In this document: in pieces, positions 35,419 through 45,841 of the stretch
How positions within the stretch are numbered: position 1 is the stretch's first letter
How the letters are laid out: each line of letters begins with the position of its first letter
Assembly (NCBI RefSeq): GCF_017654315.1
Contig: NZ_CP072203.1
Span: forward strand, 5,022,001 to 5,086,000
DNA: 64,000 bases
Reading direction: 5' to 3'
Source: Gordonia polyisoprenivorans
GTDB lineage: Bacteria; Actinomycetota; Actinomycetes; Mycobacteriales; Mycobacteriaceae
The notes under the pieces: model-generated
The model's input: the letters and a program-made list of their open reading frames with translations, nothing else
What the model was told of the DNA's origin: nothing
The model's database searches: none
Program-made: the position numbers and the translations under genes

Positions 35419-37014
35419 ATGGCCGAGACCGTGACCCAGCTCCTCCTCGAACGCGCCGACGACGACAATGTCGCCATCATCGACGACCACATTCGCCGGA
35501 CGTGGCGCGATCACATCGCCGACGCCCGCCGAATGGCCTCGGCGGTGCTCTCCCTCGCCGACCCGCAGCGGCCGATGCACGTCGGCACCCTGCTCGGGAA
35601 CACCCCGACCATGTTGACCGCGCTGGCCGCCGGGGCCCTCGGCGGCTACGTCACCGCCGGCATCAACAACACGCGCCGCGGCGAGGCGCTTGCCGGCGAC
35701 ATCGTCCGCGCCGACTGCCAGATCCTGCTGACCGACGCCGAACACCGCGATCTCCTCACCGGACTCGAGCTGCCCGGGGTCACCGTCCTCGACACCTCCG
35801 GCGAGGAATGGACGCGTCGCGCCGACGCGGCCGGCGAGTTGGTTCCGTACTCGACGCCGGGCGCGATGGACCCGTTCATGCTCATCTTCACCTCCGGAAC
35901 GAGCGGTAATCCCAAGCCGGTTCGGCTGGCGCACATGCTGATTCCCTTCGCCGGCCCGCCACTGGTGGACAAATTCGGCATCACCTCCGACGACATCTGC
36001 TATCTGTCGATGCCGTTGTTCCACTCCGCCGCACTGCTCGGCGGATACAGCGTCGCCGCCTCGGCGGGCGCGGCGATCGTCCCGGCCCGCTTCTCCGCGT
36101 CGACCTTTCTCGACGACGTCCGCCGCCACGGCGTGACGTTCATGAATTACGTCGGCAAACCGCTCGCATACATCCTCGCCACCCCCGAACGCCCCGACGA
36201 CGCCGACAATCCGCTGCGCGCCGCCTTCGGCAACGAGGCCACCGATCAGGACATCGCCGACTTCGCCCGGCGTTTCGATTGCAGCGTCTGGGACGGTTAC
36301 GGGTCGAGCGAGCTCGCCATCATCGTCACCCGTGAACCCGGCACCCCGACCGGCTCCATCGGCAAGGGCTTTCCCGGTGTGGCCGTGTACGATCCGGCCA
36401 CCACCACCGAATGCGCACGCGCACGCTTCGACGCGGGCGGCGCCCTCATCAACGCCGACGAGGCCATCGGTGAACTCGTGAACACCTCGGGCGCAGGCAT
36501 GTTCACCGGGTACTACAACGACGAGGCCACCACCGGCGAACGGCTCCGCGACGGCATGTACTGGTCGGGTGACCTCGCCTACAAGGACGACAACGACTGG
36601 ATCTATCTGGCCGGCCGCACCGGCGACTGGATGCGCGTCGACGGCGAGAACATGACAGCCGGCCCCATCGAGCGTGTCCTGCAACGTATCCCGGGGATCA
36701 GTCAGGTCGCCGTGTACGGGGTCCCCGACGACCGGGTCGGCGACGCGGTGATGGCGGCGATCGTGCTCGACGACGACGCGACCATCGATCCCGACGAGTT
36801 CGCCACCGCGCTCGCCGCGCAACCCGATCTCTCCCCCAAGGCCTGGCCTCGATATGTGCGAATCGCCGCGACGCTCCCGACGACGGCCACCAACAAGATC
36901 GTCAAACGGCAACTGAAGTCCGAGGGTGCGGTCCCCGGCGACGGAACGCTCTGGGTGCGCCCGGCCCGCGCGCACAGCTACCACGTATCGACCGCGACCC
37001 CGACACCGGCATGA
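35419..37014 (+). CDS. Fatty-acid/steroid side-chain acyl-CoA synthetase (FadD-type)
   Basis: The 531-aa adenylate-forming enzyme has FTSGTSGNPKPVRLAHM (P-loop), SMPLFHSAALLGGY, DGYGSSELA (A5), YWSGDLAYKDDNDWIYLAGRTGDWMRVDGEN (A7-A8 hinge) and TNKIVKRQL with the catalytic lysine. It activates a carboxylic acid to acyl-CoA with ATP. ATG 35419 lies just downstream of a KstR-like box, suggesting a substrate linked to sterol degradation. It heads a four-gene operon, its stop overlapping the LLM gene (ATGA). Confidence 0.9.
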   Translation: MAETVTQLLLERADDDNVAIIDDHIRRTWRDHIADARRMASAVLSLADPQRPMHVGTLLGNTPTMLTALAAGALGGYVTAGINNTRRGEALAGDIVRADCQILLTDAEHRDLLTGLELPGVTVLDTSGEEWTRRADAAGELVPYSTPGAMDPFMLIFTSGTSGNPKPVRLAHMLIPFAGPPLVDKFGITSDDICYLSMPLFHSAALLGGYSVAASAGAAIVPARFSASTFLDDVRRHGVTFMNYVGKPLAYILATPERPDDADNPLRAAFGNEATDQDIADFARRFDCSVWDGYGSSELAIIVTREPGTPTGSIGKGFPGVAVYDPATTTECARARFDAGGALINADEAIGELVNTSGAGMFTGYYNDEATTGERLRDGMYWSGDLAYKDDNDWIYLAGRTGDWMRVDGENMTAGPIERVLQRIPGISQVAVYGVPDDRVGDAVMAAIVLDDDATIDPDEFATALAAQPDLSPKAWPRYVRIAATLPTTATNKIVKRQLKSEGAVPGDGTLWVRPARAHSYHVSTATPTPA

Positions 37015-38168
37015 CCGGTGCGGTTCCAGACACCCCGGACCCTGCCATCCCAGACCCTGCCACCCCGGACCCCGACACCGACCGTCCGCAGCTGACCGAG
37101 CTCGGCTACTATGCGCTGTCCCGGCATCCGGTGCGTCCGGCCGAACTCGTCGACGAGGCGGCGCATGCCGAACGTCTGGGCCTGGGAACGGCATTCGTCT
37201 CCGAGCGCTTCAACGTCAAGGACGCCGCGGTGTTGTGCGGTGCGCTCGCGGCGGCGACCACCCGCCTGGGTCTGGCCACCGCGGCGACCAATCACACCAC
37301 CCGCCATCCGGTCGTCACCGCGACCATGGCCGCCACGCTCGACGAGGTGTCGTCGGGGCGGTTCGCGCTGGGGCTCGGGCGCGGGATCACGCCGCAGTGG
37401 CAGATTCTTGGCCTGCCGACGATCACCGGCGCAGGCATCGAGGACGCGGTCGGCGTCCTGCGCCGGCTGTGGTCGGGTGAGATGATCGTCGGCCACGACG
37501 GACCGTCCGGCTCGTATCCCCTGTTGTCCCTGGGCATCACACTCGATCCGCCACCGCCGGTGCTGCTGGTGACCATGTCGCCGAGGACGCTCGACCTCGC
37601 CGGGCGCATCGCCGACGGCGTTGTCCTGCACACCTTTCTCACCGCCGACGCCACCCGTGCCGCGGTCATCCGTGTGCGCACCGCGGCCGAGGCGGCCGGC
37701 CGTGACCCGGCGTCGGTACGCATCTGGTCGGTGCTGGCCACCGTCCCCGACGACCTCGACGCCGACGACCGATCACGCCGCTTGTACGGGCGTCTCGCCA
37801 CCTATCTCCAGGGCTACCCGGAGGTGCTCGTCGGCGCGAACGGTTGGGACACCACCGATCTGGATCGCATCCGGTCCACCACCGCATTCACCGACGCCCG
37901 TGGACCGATCGACGCAAGCGCCACCGCGGCGCAACTCGATGAATTAGCCGGCGCCATCCCGGACTCGTGGGTGGCCGACTGTGCGGTCGGATCGCCACGG
38001 GCCTGTGCGGTCGCGGTCGCCGACCAGTTCGATCTCGGCGTCGACTCGGTGATCCTGCACGGCGCGGCGCCCACCGAGATCGACGACATCGTCGGCGCGT
38101 ATCGCACGCTGGGACGCCGTCCACGACGCCCGCTGCCCGCCAATCCCGGCCGAGGACACCATTCATGA
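37011..38168 (+). CDS. LLM-class F420-dependent oxidoreductase (TIGR03857-like)
   Basis: The 385-aa protein has a luciferase-like TIM-barrel: LGYYALSRHPVRPAELVDEAAHAERLGLGTAFVSERFN, LATAATNHTTRHPVVTATMAATLDEVSSGRF and LGLGRGITPQW, characteristic of F420-dependent LLM oxidoreductases of mycolata. A His/Trp pattern typical of F420 binding is present, but cofactor choice cannot be proven. It oxidises or reduces a small organic intermediate in the cytoplasm. ATG 37011 overlaps the acyl-CoA synthetase stop and its own stop overlaps the phosphotransferase start. An N-terminal Pro/Asp-rich extension (TPDPAIPDPATPDPDT) is unusual. Confidence 0.83.
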   Translation: MTGAVPDTPDPAIPDPATPDPDTDRPQLTELGYYALSRHPVRPAELVDEAAHAERLGLGTAFVSERFNVKDAAVLCGALAAATTRLGLATAATNHTTRHPVVTATMAATLDEVSSGRFALGLGRGITPQWQILGLPTITGAGIEDAVGVLRRLWSGEMIVGHDGPSGSYPLLSLGITLDPPPPVLLVTMSPRTLDLAGRIADGVVLHTFLTADATRAAVIRVRTAAEAAGRDPASVRIWSVLATVPDDLDADDRSRRLYGRLATYLQGYPEVLVGANGWDTTDLDRIRSTTAFTDARGPIDASATAAQLDELAGAIPDSWVADCAVGSPRACAVAVADQFDLGVDSVILHGAAPTEIDDIVGAYRTLGRRPRRPLPANPGRGHHS

Positions 38169-39211
38169 CGTTCACCGACATCCCCACCGCCGTCGAGCAC
38201 CTCACGCCGGCGCTGCTCACCGATTTGTTGGCCGACTCCGGTCACCACACCGCGGTCCGTACCGTCGAGGCCACACCGGTCGGCACCGGGCAGATGGCCG
38301 AATCCTTGCGCCTCCGAATGACGTTCGACGGGCCGACAGACCTGCCGTCGACCATGATCGCCAAACTGGCGACCGGGGATCCCGGTCAACGCGAATTCGC
38401 CTCGGGTGCGTTCCGCAACGAGGTCACGTTCTATCGCGAACTGGCCGCAGGTGTCACCGTCCCCGTCCCCGCCTGCTACGCCTCGGCACTCTCGGTGAGT
38501 TGCAGCGAGTTCGTGGTGCTGCTCGAGGACATGGGTGCGGCACGACAGGGCGATCAGATCGCCGGCTGCACCGCCGGGCAGGCCCGGGCGGTGGCCGTCG
38601 CGGCCGCCGGGCTGCACGCTCCCCGATGGAACGATCCCGCTCTGCTGCAACGCTTTCCTCTGCCCACCTCCGACGACCGTGAGCTGATGGATTCTGTCCT
38701 CGCACCGATGACCGCCCAGTACCGCGACCGGTTCCGCCCGGGTGCGGCGGAGAACGAATTGCTGGACTGGCTGGTCGAGCATGCCGGCGCCTGGCTGGTC
38801 GCACCGACCTCGCACACCGCGCTCATCCACGGTGACATGCGGATCGACAACGTGCTGTTCGGGGCGCACGGCGCGGTCACCGTCGTCGACTGGCAAACCA
38901 TCACCACGGGATCGGCGTTGCGTGACATCGCCTTTCTGCTCGTCACGAGCCTCGACGTTGAGGACCGGCGCGCACACGAACGTGACATCGTCGCCGCCTA
39001 CCATCGGCGTCTCGTCGCACTCGGGGTGCGCGACTACACCGCCGAGGCGTGCTGGGCGGACTATCTCGGCAATCTCATCCAGGCACCGCTGATCGTGGTG
39101 TTCGGAGCCGGTGCCGCCCGCCCGACCGCCCGCGGCGACGCCATGTTCGCCGCCATGGCGCATCGCGCCGCCGTCGCACTCGCCGACCTCGCCCCGGAGA
39201 TGCCCCGGTGA
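38165..39211 (+). CDS. Phosphotransferase family protein (APH / ecdysteroid-kinase-like)
   Basis: The 348-aa kinase-fold protein shows MIAKLATGD (ATP-lysine segment), NEVTFYRELAAGV, VVLLEDMGAARQGDQIAG, the catalytic loop LIHGDMRIDNVLFG and VVDWQTITTGSALRDIAF for Mg binding. This is the APH/EcKinase family that phosphorylates small molecules; in mycolata such genes often sit among sterol and lipid catabolic genes. Start and stop overlap the neighbours (ATGA and GTGA). Whether it phosphorylates a sterol intermediate or acts otherwise is open. Confidence 0.85.
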   Translation: MTFTDIPTAVEHLTPALLTDLLADSGHHTAVRTVEATPVGTGQMAESLRLRMTFDGPTDLPSTMIAKLATGDPGQREFASGAFRNEVTFYRELAAGVTVPVPACYASALSVSCSEFVVLLEDMGAARQGDQIAGCTAGQARAVAVAAAGLHAPRWNDPALLQRFPLPTSDDRELMDSVLAPMTAQYRDRFRPGAAENELLDWLVEHAGAWLVAPTSHTALIHGDMRIDNVLFGAHGAVTVVDWQTITTGSALRDIAFLLVTSLDVEDRRAHERDIVAAYHRRLVALGVRDYTAEACWADYLGNLIQAPLIVVFGAGAARPTARGDAMFAAMAHRAAVALADLAPEMPR

Positions 39212-40248
39212 GCCGGCCCGTCACTACGGTGTTCGGCGCCACCGGCTTCCTCGGGTCGCGGGTGGTCCGTCGCCTCCTGGACCAGGCGAACAGCGATCAG
39301 ACGGGTACCGTGCACAACGCGGCGGTGCGTGTGATGGTGCGACCGGGCTCCGACACCTCGATGCTCGACGGCCTCGACGTCGAGACCGTCGTCGGCGAAC
39401 TCGACGACGCCGACGCGGTGTCGCGAGCGATGTCGGGTGCCGCTCGAGTGATCTACTCCGTCGTCGACACCCGTGCGTGGATTCGTGGTCGGGAACCACT
39501 GTGGCGCACCAACGTCGAGACCCTGCGCGGTGTTCTCGACGTCGCGGCCCGCCACGACCTGGAGCGGTTCGTCTACACCTCGAGTATGTGCACCATCGGT
39601 CGGGTACGGGGCCGGCCGGCGTCGGAGCGCGATGCGTTCAACTGGGCCTCGACCGCGAATGCCTATGTGCTGTCGCGGGTTGCGGGCGAGCGTACGGCGC
39701 TTGACGCCGCCGGACGTGGCGTGCCGGTGGTCGCGATGTGTGTCTCCAACACCTACGGCCCCGGCGACGTCAAGCCCACCCCGCACGGCGCCTTCGTGGC
39801 CGGTGCCGCACTGGGCAAGCTGCCGTTCGGGCTGCGCGGGATGTGCGCGGAAACGGTCGGCGTCGACGACGCCGCCGAGGCACTGATCCGGGCCTCCCGC
39901 GGCGGCCGGATCGGCGAACGCTACATCGTCAGCGCCGACTACCTCGACCTCGGGGAGATCGTCCGAATCGCCGCCGACGAGGCGGGCGTCGCGCCCCCGC
40001 GACCGACGTTGCCCCGCCCGGCGATGTACGCGCTCGGCGCCGGCGGCGATCTCCGATCGCGGATCACCGGGACCCCGCAACGGTTGTCGGTGGACACGGT
40101 GCGATTGATGCACTGCATGTCGCCCATGGATCACCGGCGGGCGAGCGACGAATTCGATTGGCACCCCACCGATGTCGAGGACTCCGTGCGGGCCGCGGCC
40201 CGCTATTGGGTACGGCGTCGAGCCGCTCGAGGCGCGGTCACACGCTGA
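39208..40248 (+). CDS. 3beta-HSD / NAD-dependent epimerase family short-chain reductase
   Basis: The 346-aa extended SDR starts at GTG 39208, coupled to the phosphotransferase stop. The Rossmann motif is TVFGATGFLGSRVV. The catalytic region reads FVYTSSMCTIGR then AYVLSRVAGERTAL, so the usual YxxxK is YxxxR here. NTYGPGDVKPTPHGAF follows, and DTVRLMHCMSPMDHRRASDEFDW closes. The family includes 3beta-hydroxysteroid dehydrogenases and sugar epimerases. Operon context with a KstR-like box favours a sterol or lipid substrate. The Lys-to-Arg change may alter catalysis. Confidence 0.82.
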   Translation: MSRPVTTVFGATGFLGSRVVRRLLDQANSDQTGTVHNAAVRVMVRPGSDTSMLDGLDVETVVGELDDADAVSRAMSGAARVIYSVVDTRAWIRGREPLWRTNVETLRGVLDVAARHDLERFVYTSSMCTIGRVRGRPASERDAFNWASTANAYVLSRVAGERTALDAAGRGVPVVAMCVSNTYGPGDVKPTPHGAFVAGAALGKLPFGLRGMCAETVGVDDAAEALIRASRGGRIGERYIVSADYLDLGEIVRIAADEAGVAPPRPTLPRPAMYALGAGGDLRSRITGTPQRLSVDTVRLMHCMSPMDHRRASDEFDWHPTDVEDSVRAAARYWVRRRAARGAVTR

Positions 40249-40263
40249 TCCGTCGGAACCACC

Positions 40264-41487
40264 TCACACGGGCAGTGCACCGATGTCGGCGTCGTCGGAG
40301 CCGAAGTGCCGGTAGGTCGCGAGTTCATGGGCCCGGCGTCCGCGCCATTCGAGGTAACTGTCGGCCACCGGGGTCCTGCCGAGCACCCGATAGCCGACCG
40401 TGTTGCGCACCCATGCCGCGCCGAATGCCCACGGAAGGCGTTGCGGCAGGCCGAGATCCCGCATACCGCGGGGTCCGAGGAATCCTTCGAGCATGCTCAG
40501 CAACCGTTCCCGCGTGTAGCGCGCGGCGAGGTCGGGTGCGTGGCGGTAATGCAGCTCGGACTGAGCGTCGACCAATGCCCGGGACAGCTCACCTCCCGCT
40601 TCGGTGACCCCGGTCTGGCACAACAGGATCGCGTAACTGAGCTGATGCTGATCGCGTTCGTGGTCGAACAGCCAGTCCTCGTCGACGCCGACGAGCCAGC
40701 CCACGTACTTCCACAGGTGCATGATCGCGCGTGACTGCTCGGCGTCGACGGGCACGCCGAGGGATCGCACGCCCATCATGAGCGCACCACTGAACAGGTT
40801 GAGTGTGGAGGCGAGATCGGTCTGATTGATCGGCAGCCCCCACTGCGTGGCATCCCAGCGGCCGTTCTTCTCGAAGGCGTCGTTGACCAGCGCATGCATC
40901 AGCCGCACGTGCACGGTGAGCTTCCAGCCGTCGCCGTCGCGGGCCATGCCGCCGGGTGCGCCCACCGCGATCGCCCACGTCTGGGTCTCCCCGAGTCGAC
41001 GTGTCGCGGTACTGCGGGACAGTCCGCCGGTCTCGGCGAGCAGGTCGACCGGCCCGCCGAACCGATAGCCGCCGATCAGGGACAGGGCGAGCAGGACGTC
41101 GTTGGCGTTGCGTCCGAACCGCCGGAAGACCTGCGCGCCATACTCGACGAGTTCCGGATCGACCCACGACGGCGTGGCCTCGGCGCGGGTGAAGAACTCG
41201 CGCAACGCGGTGGGCGCGTCGTCGGGGACACCGTCCTGCAGGGCTCGGTGGACCGCGCGCATCGAGACACGGTCGGGATGCTCCCGAGGTAGGCGCATCG
41301 CCGCGACCAGCGCTGCCGCCGGTTCGTCGCGCATCATCAGCCGCCGGCCGAGCAGCGACATCTCCTCGGCCGTCGGCTCACGCAGACGCCAGTACGCACG
41401 CAGCGGTCGACCGATCCGCCGGCCACGGTCGGGTGACGCCCGGAATCGGCGGGGTGGTTCGAGTTCCTGCGGCGCCACAACGGTCAT
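40264..41487 (-). CDS. Oxygenase MpaB family protein (DUF2236, latex-clearing-protein fold)
   Basis: The 407-aa helical protein has the DUF2236/MpaB core: FFTRAEATPSWVDPELVEYGAQVFRRFG, LALSLIGGYRFGGPVDLLAETGGLSRS, the heme-contact helix HVRLMHALVNDAF (Arg, His) and INQTDLASTLNLFSGALMMGVRSLGV, plus HLWKYVGWLVGVDEDWLF. Relatives are MpaB and the rubber oxygenase Lcp, b-type heme oxygenases. ATG 41487 overlaps one arm of a palindrome, and the start is probably leaderless. It is convergent with the epimerase. No signal peptide is visible, unlike Lcp itself. Confidence 0.85.
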   Translation of the reverse strand: MTVVAPQELEPPRRFRASPDRGRRIGRPLRAYWRLREPTAEEMSLLGRRLMMRDEPAAALVAAMRLPREHPDRVSMRAVHRALQDGVPDDAPTALREFFTRAEATPSWVDPELVEYGAQVFRRFGRNANDVLLALSLIGGYRFGGPVDLLAETGGLSRSTATRRLGETQTWAIAVGAPGGMARDGDGWKLTVHVRLMHALVNDAFEKNGRWDATQWGLPINQTDLASTLNLFSGALMMGVRSLGVPVDAEQSRAIMHLWKYVGWLVGVDEDWLFDHERDQHQLSYAILLCQTGVTEAGGELSRALVDAQSELHYRHAPDLAARYTRERLLSMLEGFLGPRGMRDLGLPQRLPWAFGAAWVRNTVGYRVLGRTPVADSYLEWRGRRAHELATYRHFGSDDADIGALPV

Positions 41488-41513
41488 GAGACGAAACTAG
41501 CAATTGGTCTCAT
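41486..41513. promoter_or_regulatory. Inverted repeat over the MpaB start codon
   Basis: ATGAGAC (41486-41492) and GTCTCAT (41507-41513) form perfect 7-bp arms around a 14-bp spacer containing CAATTG. The left arm covers the minus-strand ATG (41487). This arrangement suits a TetR-type repressor blocking a leaderless transcript. The regulator is not identified. Confidence 0.45.
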
Positions 41514-41532
41514 CGGGGGCAACCACGCCCGG

Positions 41533-42402
41533 TCAGGTCAGCAGATCGGCAAGCTCACTCATGTCATAGGGTGCGGTGGCGCCGTGGTCCCGATATGCGA
41601 CGAAGGTGGGTTGCTGCGGATCATAGCGTCCGATGAAACCACCTGCGGCGCTGAATATCTGACCGGTGATCTCCGATGCCGCCGCACTGGCGAGAAAGGT
41701 GTAGAGCGGTGCGACATACTCCGGCGGAGCCGGATCGAGAGCGGCATCGCGGGTGAACTCGTCGAGAATGCCCCGCTCATGCAGGCTTTCGATGTGCCGC
41801 ACGTACTCCGGTCCCGACGACAACCGTGACTTGGCCCCCGGCATCACGACGTTGACGCGCACACCGAGCTCACGCAGATCACCGGCCGCGGCGAGCGCCA
41901 AAGCGTTCACTCCTCCTTTGGCAGCGGGATATCCACTGCCACCGAAGGTTCCGAGCGAGGCGGCCGAGCCGGTCAACACGATCGACCCCGACTGCTGCTC
42001 GGCGAACACCCGCCCGGCGATCGAGGTGAGGTGAAACGCACTCATCAGGTGTGCGTCGATCTGCTGGCGGAACTGGTCCTCGGTGATCGTCAGGACCGTC
42101 GAGCCCGGTGGCTCGGCGATCCCGGCACAGTTGATCGCGATGTCGAGCGCACCGAACCCGGACAGCGCGGCGTCGGCCATCTTCTCCACGACGCCCGCCT
42201 GCCCGGCCGGCCCGCACACCCCCACCGCCTGCCCACCACCGCCGATGATCTCGTCCACGGTCGCGGCAACGGCCTCGTCGTCGCGACCGTTGATCACCAG
42301 CGAGACCCCACGCCCGGCGAGCGCGTATGCCACCGAGAGTCCGATGCCCCGGGTGGCGCCGGCGAGCATCGCGACCCGGCCGGCCAGATCGAGCTCGACC
42401 AT
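41533..42402 (-). CDS. Short-chain dehydrogenase/reductase
   Basis: The 289-aa classical SDR starts at ATG 42402, sharing one base with the upstream stop (TGATG). It has the cofactor motif GATRGIG, the NCAG-type motif INCAGIAEPPG, catalytic Ser in VLTGSAASLG and YPAAKGG (Tyr-x3-Lys). ITGQIFSAAGGF is the usual C-terminal strand. It reduces or oxidises a hydroxyl/keto group; operon context with CYP51 suggests a sterol or lipid substrate. A GTG one codon earlier is an alternative start. Confidence 0.88.
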   Translation of the reverse strand: MVELDLAGRVAMLAGATRGIGLSVAYALAGRGVSLVINGRDDEAVAATVDEIIGGGGQAVGVCGPAGQAGVVEKMADAALSGFGALDIAINCAGIAEPPGSTVLTITEDQFRQQIDAHLMSAFHLTSIAGRVFAEQQSGSIVLTGSAASLGTFGGSGYPAAKGGVNALALAAAGDLRELGVRVNVVMPGAKSRLSSGPEYVRHIESLHERGILDEFTRDAALDPAPPEYVAPLYTFLASAAASEITGQIFSAAGGFIGRYDPQQPTFVAYRDHGATAPYDMSELADLLT

Positions 42403-43715
42403 CACACCCCGCTGGTGATCGGAGTGATCGGCAGCGCCGTGACCGGGACCGAGCGGCCACGGTCGGTGAAGCTGAAGTCGGCACCGGAACTGAAGCGGGT
42501 GATCGCCACCTCGCCGCTCTCGGCCTGTTCGACGTCGCCGAGCGCGAACCGCACACTGAGCCCGCTGCCGGTAGACGTGCCGTCAGTGGACGTGCTCTCG
42601 GTGATCACCCACCTCGGGTCGACGGCCACCCCGATCGCGCGCAGCGGCTCGATGTGGTCGTGGGTCAGCAAGGTGATCCATCCGCCGTCGGTCCGTGCGT
42701 CCGACTCGCCGGGGATCGTCACCACGACCTCATCTCCCTCGACATCGACCTCGATCCCGCTGTAGCTGCGGGGACCGAGCACCGGCACCAACGCGATGAC
42801 CTGCGCCAGCGCAGCAGCGTCGGTTCCCAGGCGCAGCACCCGCCGTAGCCGATCCGCGGACAATCCCGCGATGCCGGTGAACTGTTTGCCGAAGATCTCA
42901 CGCGCCTGCTCGTCGGAGTCGGCGTGGCGACGCACACTCGTCCAGAAGCCGAGCGCGAGCAATTGGTGTTGCAGGGCAACCTCTTCGGCGATCCGCGCCA
43001 GCGCCGAGTGCGACCACTCCCGGAACTGCAGGTCCGCGACGAGCGGTCCGCGATAGTCGACGAGCCCGTCGTCGGCGTCCGGATCGATCGCCACCAGCTC
43101 GATCTGCGCGGCACGTGTGGTGAACATCGTCTCGGCGTCGGCCGGCAACGGGAGTTCGTCGCGGTCGGGTTCGATCGTCACCGTCCACGCGCAGTGTGGA
43201 TGCCGGTCGGCCGGACGCCGCGGCGGCCGGTGGATCGGCCGGATACGGGCCCGCCGATTGGTGGCGATCGCGGTCGCGTCGAACGTGGGGTCCTCGATGT
43301 CGTGGCACATCGCGGTGACGTACTCGTCGCCGAGCGGCTCGACATCCATCAGCGCGCCACAGTAATTCAGCACGAACGCGCCGTGGTGGTGGTCGGTGAT
43401 CTCATACCGGAAATCCATGAACTGCGGGGGCGCCCCGATGTCGAGCTGCAGACACTTGAACATGTCCTCGACACCGTCACCGTCGACACCCAGCGCGGTC
43501 CGCATCCGATGGGTGTAGACGGGGCTCGCGGCCATCCACTCCTCGATGGCCACCTGCGCCATCGTGTCCCGGCCGAAGGCGCTGATGAGGTGCGCCATAC
43601 CGCTGCGATCGATGAGTTGCCCCGACAACAGCAGCTCCGGAATGAGGTCGGCGAGCTGGTCGCCGGTCAGATCGGAGTAGGTGCGGGCTGGAATCTCGTG
43701 GGCTGTATCGGTCAT
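42402..43715 (-). CDS. Conserved-looking protein of unknown function in the CYP51 operon
   Basis: The 437-aa product is acidic and soluble, with no signal peptide or membrane segment. I do not recognise a family. Notable stretches are FMDFRYEITDHHHGAFVLNYCGALMDVEPLG (His- and Cys-containing, near residue 95-130), MCHDIEDPTFDATA, and a basic IHRPPRRPADRHPHCAWTV that looks like a ligand or metal site. The second half is Asp-rich beta/alpha sequence. It sits between the NTF2-like protein (9-bp gap) and the SDR (TGATG), so it probably takes part in the same pathway. Confidence 0.8.
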   Translation of the reverse strand: MTDTAHEIPARTYSDLTGDQLADLIPELLLSGQLIDRSGMAHLISAFGRDTMAQVAIEEWMAASPVYTHRMRTALGVDGDGVEDMFKCLQLDIGAPPQFMDFRYEITDHHHGAFVLNYCGALMDVEPLGDEYVTAMCHDIEDPTFDATAIATNRRARIRPIHRPPRRPADRHPHCAWTVTIEPDRDELPLPADAETMFTTRAAQIELVAIDPDADDGLVDYRGPLVADLQFREWSHSALARIAEEVALQHQLLALGFWTSVRRHADSDEQAREIFGKQFTGIAGLSADRLRRVLRLGTDAAALAQVIALVPVLGPRSYSGIEVDVEGDEVVVTIPGESDARTDGGWITLLTHDHIEPLRAIGVAVDPRWVITESTSTDGTSTGSGLSVRFALGDVEQAESGEVAITRFSSGADFSFTDRGRSVPVTALPITPITSGV

Positions 43716-43724
43716 GGGCTCAGG

Positions 43725-44267
43725 TCACCAGAAGGGCACCGGCGCCTTGCCGAACGGATACCAGCCAGGCTGATCGCCGGTGGCCTTCTCGATCCGTTTG
43801 AGCATGCCGTCGCTCATCGCATTGTTCTTCAGCATCTCGATGAACAGGGCGGAGACGTTGCCGTAGTCGAAGAAGTCACGCTGCCAGGAGAACTGGAAGT
43901 TCCCGGCATATTTGAACCAGCTCCCCTGGATGCCTTCGAGCGCATAGTGGGTGCCGTCGTCGCGGGTGCCGGAATAGATCTGCTTCCACAGTCCGATCAT
44001 CGAGCCGGTCTGATCGTCGATCACCCATTCCTGATACGGGTAGGTCCAGCCCTCGAGGCCTTCCATCTCCTGCCCGAGCGCGATCTCACGGATCTCGTCG
44101 CGTCCGACCGCCATGAAATCCTTGTCGGGGCCGTAGTTCCAGCCGTAGGTGGCGTCCTCGGTGTAGAAATCCGCCAACGGTTTCCAGTCGCCGGCTGCCT
44201 CGGCGTCGATGTTGGCCTGCAGCCAGCGCTGCTTCATCTCGTCCAGTTCGGCACGATCGAAAGGCAT
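43725..44267 (-). CDS. NTF2-like / SnoaL-fold protein
   Basis: The 180-aa protein starts at ATG 44267 after GAGGACC. The opening helix (DEMKQRWLQANIDAEAAGDWKPLADFYTEDATYGWNYG) and following strands match the SnoaL/ketosteroid-isomerase-like cone fold. Aromatic residues (WTYPYQEW, SWFKYAGNFQFSWQRDFF) line the predicted cavity. It likely binds or isomerises a hydrophobic substrate. It lies directly downstream of the ferredoxin, where M. tuberculosis has the 181-aa Rv0762c; that correspondence is from memory of the locus. Confidence 0.82.
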   Translation of the reverse strand: MPFDRAELDEMKQRWLQANIDAEAAGDWKPLADFYTEDATYGWNYGPDKDFMAVGRDEIREIALGQEMEGLEGWTYPYQEWVIDDQTGSMIGLWKQIYSGTRDDGTHYALEGIQGSWFKYAGNFQFSWQRDFFDYGNVSALFIEMLKNNAMSDGMLKRIEKATGDQPGWYPFGKAPVPFW

Positions 44268-44279
44268 GAAAGGTCCTCG

Positions 44280-45837
<1,558 letters not shown>

Positions 45838-45841
<4 letters not shown>

